DNA of 64,000 bases from Dysgonomonas sp. Marseille-P4361 (lineage in GTDB: Bacteria > Bacteroidota > Bacteroidia > Bacteroidales > Dysgonomonadaceae): NCBI RefSeq assembly GCF_900343125.1, contig NZ_OPYL01000001.1, positions 62,001-126,000 on the forward strand, read 5' to 3'. How positions within the stretch are numbered: the first letter of the stretch is position 1; each line of letters starts with the position of its first letter. The position numbers and the translations under genes are program-made. Positions 44,786-53,703 of this stretch are shown one piece after another. The notes under the pieces are model-generated. The model saw nothing but the letters and a program-made list of their open reading frames with translations, did not search any database and was not told the origin of the DNA.

Positions 44786-44819
44786 TAAAAATTGTATAAT
44801 CAGTCACAAACGAAAACTT

Positions 44820-45365
44820 ATGAAAAAAAGATTTATCACAGTAGCAGCAATCGCTCTTGCCAGCACAATGTTATTCAGCTCATGTATAGGTTCATTCAAT
44901 CTTTCGAAGAAGGTTTTAGCCTGGAACCAAACTATTGATAGCAAATTTGTTAACGAAGTAGTATTCCTTGCACTATGGATAGTACCTGTGTACGAAATAT
45001 GTATGCTTGCAGACATCTTAGTTATTAACTCTATCGAATTCTGGACTGGAGACAACCCTGTACAAGCTGGTATCGTAAAGAAAGTACAAGGAGAAAACGG
45101 AATTTTCACTGTAGAAACTTTAGAGGATGGATATAAAATCCTTAACGAAGAAGGAAAACAAGTTAACCTTGTGTATGATAAAGATGCTAACACTTGGAGT
45201 GCTGTAGCAAACGGAACAACGACTAAATTAATCACAATGGGAGAAAATAACGATGCTATCGTACATCTTCCTAATGGTGAAGAAAAGAAAGTTCAACTTA
45301 ACAATGATGGAGTTCTTGACTTCCGTCAATCAGTAGAAAGCTCATTATTCTTTGCTCAAAAATAA
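44820..45365 (+). CDS. DUF3332 family lipoprotein
   Basis: A 181-residue lipoprotein: signal MKKRFITVAAIALASTMLFS, lipobox Cys at about 22 in SSCIGSFNLSKKVLAWN, the signature of DUF3332. Residues about 50-65 (LALWIVPVYEICMLADIL) are hydrophobic and may insert in the membrane. The C-terminal half is polar and beta-rich, with EDGYKILNEEGKQVNLVYD. Its function is unknown. It is a single-gene unit between its own promoter and a terminator. Confidence 0.85.
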   Translation: MKKRFITVAAIALASTMLFSSCIGSFNLSKKVLAWNQTIDSKFVNEVVFLALWIVPVYEICMLADILVINSIEFWTGDNPVQAGIVKKVQGENGIFTVETLEDGYKILNEEGKQVNLVYDKDANTWSAVANGTTTKLITMGENNDAIVHLPNGEEKKVQLNNDGVLDFRQSVESSLFFAQK

Positions 45366-45401
45366 TTTTCGGGAGGAAAATTAAAATTAGTTTATATACC
45401 T

Positions 45402-45435
45402 AAAAAGGGTTACCTCTTCGGAGATAACCCTTTTT
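45402..45435. terminator. Bidirectional terminator, DUF3332/KamA-like genes
   Basis: A 15-bp stem with one mismatch (45402-45416 and 45421-45435), a TTCG tetraloop, and T-runs on both strands. It lies between converging genes. Confidence 0.85.
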
Positions 45436-45456
45436 TATTTAAAAAAATGCTTTATT

Positions 45457-46782
45457 CTACTCAAATAAGAATGGCTTTGTTACTTTCAGTTTACTCTTCT
45501 GTTCTTCAAAGAAGAATTTTTCTTCTCCAAATGCAGGCTTCAGTTGATTAAACCAAGTTGCTTTAGGATCATATTCGGCAAAGAAAGGAACATCTACCCA
45601 TTTAGGATTACGCCCTTGAATAAATCGAAGAACATAGACTTTCTCGCCTCGTATTTCCTGCACTCCCAACACTTGTATTTTACCCGCATCGTCGCTCATA
45701 CTAGGCCCTCTAACCGTACGACAAAGACCACTCACTTTGCTATATGCTCGACGAAATATCTGCCAGCATTTATCCAAAGGGAGTTCAAAATAGTGTTTCG
45801 CCCCGGTATCGCGTGCGATAAACATATAATAAGGAATACACCCTAAATCGACTTCCTTACGCCATTTTTCGGCCCATAGTTCCGGCTTATCATTTATATG
45901 ACGAAGTAGCGGCGATTGCACCCGAATCTGCGCACCTGTCGAACGAATACGACCAATCGCTTGCTCTACAGCTTTTGTAGACAATTCTACCGGGTGATTG
46001 AAGTGAGCCTGTATTGATAAGTTTTTGCCTGCCTTCATTACATCTTCAAACAAGCGGATAATATCATCACTATCTTTATCTGTCAGATATCTATATGGCC
46101 AATATGCCAATGATTTTGTACCAATACGAATAGAGTGGATATGACTAAACTCCGGAGCAAGCAATGGTCTGATATATGCTTCTAAAGTAGCGGCGCTCAT
46201 CACCATAGGATCTCCTCCCGTAAAGAGAATATCGGTAACTTCTGTATGAAGACGAAGATATTTGAGCAACAAATCAGTCTCTTTCATAGCAAATTTCAGT
46301 TCGTTCATACCTGAGAACTGAGGCCATCTAAAACAGAAGGTACAATAAGCATGACATGTCTGACCCTGACTAGGGAAAAACAGAACAGTCTCCGGATATT
46401 TATGCTGAATCCCTTTTAATTTGATTTCCCCCAGATAAGGGACATTATGCTCTTGTCCCGCAGGATTAGGATTTAAGGTAAGGCGTATTTCTTGAACCTT
46501 CGCATCTATTTCTTCTTTGCTCGCATCTCTATCAATCAATTTCTCTATCGTACCGTAATGCTTTTTCTCCAGCATTCCTTTGCGAGGGAAATTTAATGTA
46601 AAAATAGGATCATTTTCTACATTACTCCAATCGATCAGTTCATCTATAACATAATTATTGGTTTTGAAAGGAAGCACTCTTCCGACTATCTCTACATCCC
46701 TGATTAAGTCATCACTGACTGAAGATATTTGAGGGATAGTACGATAATTGTGTAAAGTGTAAAATTTTAAATGGTTACTCAT
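45457..46782 (-). CDS. KamA-family radical SAM protein (lysine 2,3-aminomutase-like)
   Basis: 441 residues. The [4Fe-4S] motif CHAYCTFC gives Cys143, Cys147 and Cys150 in the CxxxCxxC order. The radical SAM barrel continues with DILFTGGDPMVM (the GGD region) and IRIGTKSLAYWPYR. PYYMFIARDTGAKHYF corresponds to the region before the PLP Lys in KamA, and the PLP-Lys motif of true KamA (PGGGGK) reads SDDAGK. So the fold is that of lysine 2,3-aminomutase, but substrate and even PLP use are uncertain. It is single and not next to lysine-fermentation genes. Confidence 0.85.
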   Translation of the reverse strand: MSNHLKFYTLHNYRTIPQISSVSDDLIRDVEIVGRVLPFKTNNYVIDELIDWSNVENDPIFTLNFPRKGMLEKKHYGTIEKLIDRDASKEEIDAKVQEIRLTLNPNPAGQEHNVPYLGEIKLKGIQHKYPETVLFFPSQGQTCHAYCTFCFRWPQFSGMNELKFAMKETDLLLKYLRLHTEVTDILFTGGDPMVMSAATLEAYIRPLLAPEFSHIHSIRIGTKSLAYWPYRYLTDKDSDDIIRLFEDVMKAGKNLSIQAHFNHPVELSTKAVEQAIGRIRSTGAQIRVQSPLLRHINDKPELWAEKWRKEVDLGCIPYYMFIARDTGAKHYFELPLDKCWQIFRRAYSKVSGLCRTVRGPSMSDDAGKIQVLGVQEIRGEKVYVLRFIQGRNPKWVDVPFFAEYDPKATWFNQLKPAFGEEKFFFEEQKSKLKVTKPFLFE

Positions 46783-46850
46783 CTTTTTTAGTTAGTATTT
46801 TAGTGAATTACAACTGTGTAGATCACTAAGATACAAAAAATGAGCTAAAA

Positions 46851-46870
46851 AGAGGGAATGACATCCCTCT
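46851..46870 (-). terminator. Terminator downstream of the NYN-LOTUS gene
   Basis: A 7-bp perfect stem (AGAGGGA/TCCCTCT), 6-nt loop and a run of five T on the minus strand, 121 bp past the stop codon. Confidence 0.55.
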
Positions 46871-46990
46871 CACCAAACAGATTTACAGTATTATAACACT
46901 TTATGTTAAAATGACACAATTTATTTACTCTTTCACTACAACCCTTTAAACCAAAAGAGAAGAACAAGGTAATATATAGTAAAAACACTT

Positions 46991-47752
46991 TTATTCCTTT
47001 ACTCTTACATAAACTAACTTAGCATGTCCTTTCTTATCTACATCTCGTTCATCTATTTCAAAAAACTTTTTTTGAGCCTTTATCAATGGTGTCAGTTTAG
47101 GAAATCCATAGATACGAGGATCAAAATCGGGACGCTTTTTCATAATTAAATTTCCTACCTCTCCAAGATACGCCCATCCATCATCATCAGCAACATCCTC
47201 AATAGTAGCTTTCAACAAACGGATCAGTTTTCTATTAACGGTCTCAATATTGGGGTTTTTCTTCTTTTCCCCAGATGTTGATACTTCCTGTTCTTGTGAA
47301 TTATCATCTTCTGCTTCCAATATTTCTATATAAATAAACTTATCACAAGCTACGATAAAAGGTTCGGGCGTTTTCTTCTCCCCTAGCCCCATAACAAACA
47401 TCCCTGACTCTCGCAGGCGAACGGCTAGTCGCGTAAAATCACTATCGCTGGAAACCAAACAAAACCCACCCACTTTTCCATCATGAAGAATATCCATGGC
47501 ATCGATAATCATTGCTGAGTCTGTCGCATTTTTTCCTGTGGTATAACTATACTGTTGAATAGGTGTTATAGCATGTTCAAGCAAAGGTTTTTTCCAGCCC
47601 GAAACAGTTGGCTTCGTCCAGTCTCCATAAATACGTTTGATCGTTGGATTGCCAAACTTGGCAATTTCATCCAACATCCCTTTTATATTCGAATATGGTA
47701 CATTGTCGGCATCAATCAACACAGCCAACAATAAGTCTTTTTCTTCTCTCAT
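46991..47752 (-). CDS. NYN-domain ribonuclease-like protein with OST-HTH/LOTUS domain
   Basis: 253 residues. Residues about 8-150 form a PIN-like NYN (LabA/DUF88) domain with acidic residues at VLIDADNVPYSN, DSAMIIDAMDIL and CLVSSDSDFTRLA, which would bind Mg for RNA cleavage. The C-terminal part (about 175-253; LIRLLKATIEDVADDDGWAY and YGFPKLTPLIKAQKKFFEI) is a winged-helix OST-HTH/LOTUS domain, which binds RNA. This pairing is common in bacteria but the biological role is poorly known. It may be an RNase in RNA turnover. Confidence 0.9.
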   Translation of the reverse strand: MREEKDLLLAVLIDADNVPYSNIKGMLDEIAKFGNPTIKRIYGDWTKPTVSGWKKPLLEHAITPIQQYSYTTGKNATDSAMIIDAMDILHDGKVGGFCLVSSDSDFTRLAVRLRESGMFVMGLGEKKTPEPFIVACDKFIYIEILEAEDDNSQEQEVSTSGEKKKNPNIETVNRKLIRLLKATIEDVADDDGWAYLGEVGNLIMKKRPDFDPRIYGFPKLTPLIKAQKKFFEIDERDVDKKGHAKLVYVRVKE

Positions 47753-47829
47753 ATCGTTTACTTTTATTCCGAAAACCTACCATTAGGAGATCTCATCTGT
47801 TAAAGATAAGATTTTTCGTTTCAAAAAAA

Positions 47830-47863
47830 GAAGCAGAATACAGTTTTATCTGTACTCTGCTTC
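47830..47863 (-). terminator. Terminator after ispG
   Basis: A 14-bp stem with one mismatch (GAAGCAGAATACAG, 47830-47843, pairing with 47850-47863), 6-nt loop, and a T-run on the minus strand. Confidence 0.8.
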
Positions 47864-47886
47864 ATTATATCAAATATCGTCTCTTT

Positions 47887-49737
47887 CTAGTTATTATCAG
47901 GCTCTACCCAATCTCCATTATCTTTTATCAATTGAACCAGCCTTTGTACAGCTTCGCCCGATGGAATATTCTTCTCTATCAGATTTTTCTTTTTATACAA
48001 AGAAATCTTCCCCTTTTCGGCTCCTACGTATCCATAGTCTGCATCGGCCATCTCTCCAGGACCATTGACAATACAGCCCATCACGCCAATCTTAAGGTGT
48101 TTCAAGTGCGAAGTAGCTTCTTTCACCAAAGCGACTGTAGTCTGAAGATCAAACAAGGTGCGTCCGCAGCTAGGACAAGAAATATATTCGGTCTTGCTTG
48201 TTCTCACACGCGATGCCTGCAAGATACCAAACATATAAGCGTCAATACTCTTCAACGCTATACTTCCTTCGTTTTGAAGCATTATACCATTACCAAAACC
48301 ATCAAGAAACAATGTTCCAAAGTCGGCTGCGGCTTTTATCTGTAAATCTTCTGTTTCATTTTCTTTGTATCCACGGTTAAACACAACCGGAGTTTTACAG
48401 TTGTTATTCATCAGGGTATGTATAAATGCACGCTGCTCACCTACACCATTCACGTGGCTAGTAGTAAGAATTACCACAATCGTAGTATCTTCTTTAAGCA
48501 AAGAAAGAACCTCTTCTGTCAATTCCGCATAAGAGAGTCTTAAGAATTTTATTGTAGCAGCATTTCCTTTTATTTCTTTATAATTTACACTAGTAAATAA
48601 AGGATATGTGTTTTTACCGTTCTTCCAACCTTCTACATCTATAATAGAAGGAATCGCTCTTGGAGCAGCTAAAGGAAGTTCTTTTCCTACATAAATATAG
48701 TCGGGTAGGAAATGGCTGTTCAGTTCAAAATTTCCATTCGAACGATCAGATATAACAGTCGGTTGATTTTCGCCGCCAATGTTTTCTACCGCATAAGTTT
48801 CTCTGCGACTTGTATCAAATGGAGAATATCCGGCATATGCTTCTGCTACAATCTCCGGATGATTTTCTCTTTCTTTAATATAAGCAACTAGTTTTCGTGC
48901 AACCGGAATTTCATACTCAGGATCTTCACTCAACGAAACACGAATTGTATCTCCTAGTCCATCAGCCAGAAGAGAACCTATACCTACTGCCGATTTTATA
49001 CGACCATCTTCACCGTCTCCAGCCTCTGTCACTCCCAGGTGAAGAGGAAAACTCAAGCCTTCTTTGTCCATACATTGTACGAGCAAACGAACAGCCTGAG
49101 ACATGACAACCGTATTGGAAGTTTTCATCGATATTACGATATCGGAAAAACCTTCCTCAACACAAATTCGCAAAAACTCCATACAAGATTCTACCATCCC
49201 TTCCGGCGTATCGCCATATCTGCTCATAATACGATCCGAAAGAGAGCCATGATTTACACCTATACGAATAGCTGTTTTATGCTCTTTACATATATTTAGC
49301 AATGGGATAAGCTTTGCTCTGATCTTTTCAATTTCCAGAGCATATTCCTCATCGGTATATTCAAAATTTTCGAAAGTTTTTACACGGTCAACAAAGTTCC
49401 CCGGATTGATTCGCACTTTCTCTACAATACGAGCTGCCGCTTCTGCTGCACGAGGATTGAAGTGTATATCTGCAATCAGAGGAGTTTTGTAACCTTTGCT
49501 ACGAACCACCTCTTTTATATTTCTAAGATTTTCAGCTTCGCGAACACCTTGAGCCGTTAGGCGCACATAGTCCGCACCTGCCTCAACTATTCTGATTACT
49601 TGCTCTGCACTAGCTTCGGTATCGTTTGTATTTGTGTTAGTCATCGACTGAATACGTATAGGATTCGTACCTCCTAGCGGAATATCTCCGATTCTGGTCT
49701 CTGACGACAATCGTCTTTTATAGTTGAAATAATTCAT
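47887..49737 (-). CDS. ispG: 4-hydroxy-3-methylbut-2-en-1-yl diphosphate synthase (long-form IspG)
   Basis: Reduces the cyclic diphosphate MEcPP to HMBPP in the MEP isoprenoid pathway, with a [4Fe-4S] cluster. 616 residues. The TIM barrel (about 1-290) starts with IRIQSMTNTNTNDTEAS. A central insert (about 300-480) is the plant/Bacteroidetes type, absent from E. coli IspG. The C-terminal cluster domain has CPSCGRTLFDLQ, with MGCIVNGPGEMADADYGYVG supplying the third Cys and the Glu. IspG feeds uppS, also in the window. Confidence 0.97.
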   Translation of the reverse strand: MNYFNYKRRLSSETRIGDIPLGGTNPIRIQSMTNTNTNDTEASAEQVIRIVEAGADYVRLTAQGVREAENLRNIKEVVRSKGYKTPLIADIHFNPRAAEAAARIVEKVRINPGNFVDRVKTFENFEYTDEEYALEIEKIRAKLIPLLNICKEHKTAIRIGVNHGSLSDRIMSRYGDTPEGMVESCMEFLRICVEEGFSDIVISMKTSNTVVMSQAVRLLVQCMDKEGLSFPLHLGVTEAGDGEDGRIKSAVGIGSLLADGLGDTIRVSLSEDPEYEIPVARKLVAYIKERENHPEIVAEAYAGYSPFDTSRRETYAVENIGGENQPTVISDRSNGNFELNSHFLPDYIYVGKELPLAAPRAIPSIIDVEGWKNGKNTYPLFTSVNYKEIKGNAATIKFLRLSYAELTEEVLSLLKEDTTIVVILTTSHVNGVGEQRAFIHTLMNNNCKTPVVFNRGYKENETEDLQIKAAADFGTLFLDGFGNGIMLQNEGSIALKSIDAYMFGILQASRVRTSKTEYISCPSCGRTLFDLQTTVALVKEATSHLKHLKIGVMGCIVNGPGEMADADYGYVGAEKGKISLYKKKNLIEKNIPSGEAVQRLVQLIKDNGDWVEPDNN

Positions 49738-49824
49738 TTTAGTCGATTTATATTGAAGAGTTTCTTTATAAATAAATTAAAAAAAGAGAGTAAACTATTC
49801 GTTCAGTTCTTTTTTAGAGTATAA

Positions 49825-49832
49825 CAAAGATA
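49825..49832 (-). promoter_or_regulatory. -7 element of ispG
   Basis: Minus-strand TATCTTTG, 87 bp upstream of the start codon, implying a leader of about 80 nt. Confidence 0.5.
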
Positions 49833-49874
49833 CTCTTTTTTTGTTTGACGTAGCTTTGTTAATATTACTACTGA

Positions 49875-51290
49875 TTAATACTTTAAATTTTTAAACAAGG
49901 TGCGTGTTTCTCTTGCTTTATTTAAGTAAGAAACGAGCATTTCACGATTAAAGTAACTAGGCGATTCGGGAATATAAATCAATTCGAACAAGGCATGTAA
50001 TTCTTCATCCGAAAACTGATCTAATATTTCATTATATCGTTCTTTATCATCTACCTCGAAATACAACAAAGCCAAACGCTGTTTTACTTCCAGATTATGA
50101 GGATCTAACCTCAACAACTCTTCTGTATATGCTGCAGCTTCTCTATAGTTTTCTTTTTTAATACTAATTATAGCCAAGAGGTCTATCAGGCGAAAATTAT
50201 CTTTATTCTCGGAATAGGCATTTAGCAAATGCTCTTCCGATTTATCATAGTCGCCCTCCTTAAAAGCTATTTCACCGGCTATAATATTAAAATCGATAGA
50301 ATAAGGATCTACCAACAATCCGCTTTCGGTCATAGACGCTGCCTTACGAATATCTCCTTTTCGGAGATAGAGATAAGCCTCTTTTGCCAAGAATTCTTCT
50401 GTTTCACCTTCTATCCTTTTGTATTTATCTAAATAAGATAAGGCTTCATCATACATTTCCAACGTCTGATAGCATTCTGCCAACAAGAAAAAGATTGTTG
50501 TGTCCTCCGGAGTTACCCAAATCAACTCCTTGAATATCTCAATTGCTTCGTTAGTTCTGCCCACTAAAGACATACAATGAGCTTTCAGTTTCAGTATAAT
50601 TGGGTCAGACTCGTTAATTGTCAGCGCAAAATCAAAAGCATCTATTGCATTTTCGTACTGTTCTTGCAGGGTATACAATTTTCCCAGATTAATCCATGCT
50701 TCATAAGAATATGGCTCTATATCGAGAATTTTATTTGTGGTCTCAATTGCTTTATCAAAATTACCTGCCATTTCGTAGGAATAGGCTAAATCAGATAAAA
50801 CATCCATATTATCAGCATTGTACTTCAGGCTTTCTTCTAAAAAAGCTATTGCTTCTTTGTGGCAATCAGCCTCCACATGCAAGAAACCTAACTCAGCAAG
50901 CGAATTATCCAAAGATTCCTGATCTTCTTTTTCGAGAAGCTCTTTAGATAACGAATAAGCCTCAGGATACTCTCCTAATTGCAAATGACATTCGATCTTC
51001 AACAGATACAAATCGAAGTCATACTCAGTGATCGGAGCCAACAGACTTAACGCTCTATCATAGTCATCATCATAGACAGCCAGTTTCGCTTTCTTTACCA
51101 CCAAAGGCAAGTTGTGAGGATGAATAGCTAAACCCTCATCTATGATTTCTTTCGCTGTATCAAGATCATCCAACGAATCGAAATAGTCTGCTAAATCACA
51201 GAATTCATCAGCATCGAAGTAGGGCGATCTTCCTTGCTCCTTTGCTTCTCTATATTTTTTTACAATAACTGTTATATCCTTTTCTGACAT
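49875..51290 (-). CDS. Cytoplasmic TPR-repeat protein
   Basis: 471 residues with no signal peptide or membrane span. Helix pairs with the TPR consensus fill it, for example EAWINLGKLYTLQEQYENAIDAFDFAL-type repeats at about 200-230 and others at 100-135, 270-310 and 370-400, around a dozen units. It is an adaptor, and partners are unknown. It stands alone with its own promoter. Its acidic composition fits a cytosolic protein. Confidence 0.85.
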   Translation of the reverse strand: MSEKDITVIVKKYREAKEQGRSPYFDADEFCDLADYFDSLDDLDTAKEIIDEGLAIHPHNLPLVVKKAKLAVYDDDYDRALSLLAPITEYDFDLYLLKIECHLQLGEYPEAYSLSKELLEKEDQESLDNSLAELGFLHVEADCHKEAIAFLEESLKYNADNMDVLSDLAYSYEMAGNFDKAIETTNKILDIEPYSYEAWINLGKLYTLQEQYENAIDAFDFALTINESDPIILKLKAHCMSLVGRTNEAIEIFKELIWVTPEDTTIFFLLAECYQTLEMYDEALSYLDKYKRIEGETEEFLAKEAYLYLRKGDIRKAASMTESGLLVDPYSIDFNIIAGEIAFKEGDYDKSEEHLLNAYSENKDNFRLIDLLAIISIKKENYREAAAYTEELLRLDPHNLEVKQRLALLYFEVDDKERYNEILDQFSDEELHALFELIYIPESPSYFNREMLVSYLNKARETRTLFKNLKY

Positions 51291-51318
51291 TTATCTATGA
51301 CTTTTAACAAACAGATTA

Positions 51319-51326
51319 CAAAGGTA
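51319..51326 (-). promoter_or_regulatory. -7 element of the TPR gene
   Basis: Minus-strand TACCTTTG, 28 bp before the start codon; fits TAnnTTTG. Confidence 0.5.
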
Positions 51327-51476
51327 CTATTTTAAGAGTCAACATCATCAACCCATCGAGTAATGGTTAGAGAAAATAAAACTAATGCTTCAGCCATCGG
51401 GCTAATATTCATGTCTACAAATCGAACTTTATATTTAAGTTCTCAACTTCATCCGAATAAGATCTATAAAAACACA

Positions 51477-51523
51477 TTGCGTCCTTCGCTTTGATACAAA
51501 AATCAATAAAGCGAAGAACGCAA
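51477..51523 (-). terminator. Hairpin after glnS, likely terminator
   Basis: A stem of about 16 bp with one mismatch (TTGCGTCCTTCGCTTT, from 51477, with AAAGCGAAGAACGCAA, to 51523) and a large loop with further pairs. Only a weak U-rich tail follows on the minus strand. Confidence 0.6.
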
Positions 51524-51544
51524 CTATATATATGAAATAAAAAT

Positions 51545-53239
51545 TTATTTACCTTTTTCTTTCGACCACGAGTCTTTCAACGATACCGTTCTATTAAAAA
51601 CCATATTGTCGTCTGTAGAATCCTGATCTACACAGAAATAACCAATACGCTGAAACTGGAATTTATCTCCTACTTTAGCTTCTTTCAGATAAGATTCCAT
51701 TTTACAACCTTTAAGCACTTTCAACGAATCCGGATTTAAAAGCTCCCTGAAATCTCGCTCATCGTCTGCCGGATTTTCGACCATAAACAAACGATCATAC
51801 AAGCGAACTTCAGCATCGAAGCAACCTTCTGTCGACACCCAGTGAATAGTTCCTTTTACTTTGCGCCCACTTTCTGGCATACCGCTTTTGGTCATTGGGT
51901 CATATTCGGCATAAACCTCAACTACATTACCTTCTGCATCTTTTTTACATCCGGTACAGTTTACGATATAAGCATTTTTAAGACGAACCTCACGTCCCGG
52001 AGTTAAACGGAAATATTTCTTAGGTGCATCTTCCATAAAGTCGTCTCTCTCAATATACAATTCGCGAGAGAAAACAATATCATGATTTCCAGAATTTTCA
52101 TCTTCAGGATTATTTTGAGCTGACATTATCTCTGTCTTTCCTTCAGGGTAATTTGTTATTACCAACTTAACAGGATCAAGCACTGCAGACACACGAGTTG
52201 CTTTTTTATTCAGATCTTCTCTAATAGCATACTCAAACAAACCGATGTCGTTTACACCATCATATTTTGTATAACCGATTTTATCCATCAATATACGGAT
52301 TGATTCCGGCGTATATCCTCTTCTACGAAGACCTCTTAATGTAGGCATACGTGGGTCGTCCCATCCCGTAAGAATATTTTCTTCAACCATAGCTCTCAAG
52401 TTACGTTTACTTAACAATGTATACGTAAATTGCAGTTTATTGAATTCATATTGATGCGGACGGTAATCGTCTGTCGCCAATTGCTCTATAAACCAGTCGT
52501 AAAGAGGACGGTGAGGCACAAACTCTAATGTACAAAGAGAATGAGTCACCCCTTCGAAGTAGTCGCATTGTCCATGAGCAAAATCATACATCGGATAAGT
52601 GTTCCATTTAGTTCCTGTTCTATGGTGTGGTCTCTTAATGATACGATAAATAATCGGGTCACGGAAGTGCATGTTCGATGCTGCCATATCTATTTTGGCA
52701 CGCAACACCATGCTACCTTCTTCCAAAACACCTTCGTTCATCTTTTGGAACAATTCGAGACTTTCTCCAATTGGTCGATCGCGATATGGGCTATTTTGTC
52801 CTGGTTGAGTAGGTGTACCTTTTTGCTTAGCAATCTCTTCTGCCGATTGCTCATCAATATAAGCTTTCCCCTCTTTTATCAGTTGAACGGCAAAGTCCCA
52901 TAATTGAGGGAAGTAGTCAGATGCATAATATACATTCTCCCAATTATACCCCAACCATTTGATGTCATCCATAATAGAATCTACATATTCTACCTCTTCT
53001 TTTACAGGGTTCGTATCGTCGAATCGTAGATTACATGTTCCTCCATATTGCTGTGCAATACCAAAATCGATACAAATAGCTTTAGCATGACCAATGTGTA
53101 AATATCCATTTGGTTCAGGAGGAAAACGAGTCTGGACGCGGCTATCATTTTTCCCTTCGCTCAGGTCGTTTTCTACTATAGCCTCTATGAAATTGAGACT
53201 TTTCTTCGATTCTTCCGGATTCATATTGTTCTCAGACAT
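51545..53239 (-). CDS. glnS: Glutaminyl-tRNA synthetase
   Basis: Charges tRNA-Gln with glutamine. 564 residues, class Ib. RFPPEPNGYLHIGHAKAI (38-55) contains the HIGH motif. DDTNP follows, and LLSKRNLRAMVE is the KMSKS-equivalent. The C-terminal anticodon-binding beta barrels have REDLNKKATRVSAVLDPVKL and end near DSWSKEKGK. The length is close to the 554 residues of E. coli GlnRS. Having glnS suggests direct charging of Gln-tRNA rather than reliance on GatCAB. Confidence 0.97.
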   Translation of the reverse strand: MSENNMNPEESKKSLNFIEAIVENDLSEGKNDSRVQTRFPPEPNGYLHIGHAKAICIDFGIAQQYGGTCNLRFDDTNPVKEEVEYVDSIMDDIKWLGYNWENVYYASDYFPQLWDFAVQLIKEGKAYIDEQSAEEIAKQKGTPTQPGQNSPYRDRPIGESLELFQKMNEGVLEEGSMVLRAKIDMAASNMHFRDPIIYRIIKRPHHRTGTKWNTYPMYDFAHGQCDYFEGVTHSLCTLEFVPHRPLYDWFIEQLATDDYRPHQYEFNKLQFTYTLLSKRNLRAMVEENILTGWDDPRMPTLRGLRRRGYTPESIRILMDKIGYTKYDGVNDIGLFEYAIREDLNKKATRVSAVLDPVKLVITNYPEGKTEIMSAQNNPEDENSGNHDIVFSRELYIERDDFMEDAPKKYFRLTPGREVRLKNAYIVNCTGCKKDAEGNVVEVYAEYDPMTKSGMPESGRKVKGTIHWVSTEGCFDAEVRLYDRLFMVENPADDERDFRELLNPDSLKVLKGCKMESYLKEAKVGDKFQFQRIGYFCVDQDSTDDNMVFNRTVSLKDSWSKEKGK

Positions 53240-53266
53240 GATTCAGATATAATTAGTTCTTTGTTT

Positions 53267-53530
53267 TTATTCCTTATTTGAAGTTTCTTTAAGCATTTGC
53301 TCCGAGTATATTTTATAAAAATCCAGATACTTTTCTGTCTCTTTATAACGAGCAATAATCTCTTGTGCTTCTTTATATACTTCTTCTGCTTTTTCCAGCT
53401 CCTGCTCTTTTATATATTCTAAAGACTGAATGTTTAACGCTGCTGCTTCTTTGGCATCACTTTCGAGTGATGAACATGAAGACAATAAAACAGTAAATAA
53501 TGTGATGGTCAAAAAGGCCAATTTCTTCAT
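53267..53530 (-). CDS. Small lipoprotein
   Basis: An 87-residue protein: signal MKKLAFLTITLFTVLLSSC with the lipid-modified Cys at about 19 or 20, followed by a highly charged helical body rich in Glu and Lys (about 25-85) that should form a coiled coil. No named family is recognised. It lies 27 bp before glnS in the same direction, behind its own -7 element. Confidence 0.75.
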   Translation of the reverse strand: MKKLAFLTITLFTVLLSSCSSLESDAKEAAALNIQSLEYIKEQELEKAEEVYKEAQEIIARYKETEKYLDFYKIYSEQMLKETSNKE

Positions 53531-53548
53531 AAAACATTAATAAGGCTA

Positions 53549-53556
53549 CAAAGATA
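53549..53556 (-). promoter_or_regulatory. -7 element of the small lipoprotein (and perhaps glnS)
   Basis: Minus-strand TATCTTTG (plus CAAAGATA), 18 bp before the start codon. Confidence 0.55.
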
Positions 53557-53606
53557 TGATTTTTTAATCAGTAAAATATACAGTAACTAACCTATTTAAT
53601 AGGTGG

Positions 53607-53649
53607 CTTGTGCTAATAAATTCTCGAATAAGAGTTTTATTAGCACAAG
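53607..53649. repeat. Nested inverted repeat without a U-tract
   Basis: A perfect 14-bp inverted repeat (CTTGTGCTAATAAA, 53607-53620, with TTTATTAGCACAAG, 53636-53649) enclosing a second short pairing in TCTCGAATAAGAG. No T-run follows on either strand, so a terminator role is uncertain. Confidence 0.6.
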
Positions 53650-53703
53650 TATTTATTAGTCTACAGTTACAAAAAGATATTTACACTATATTATAATCAT
53701 ATC

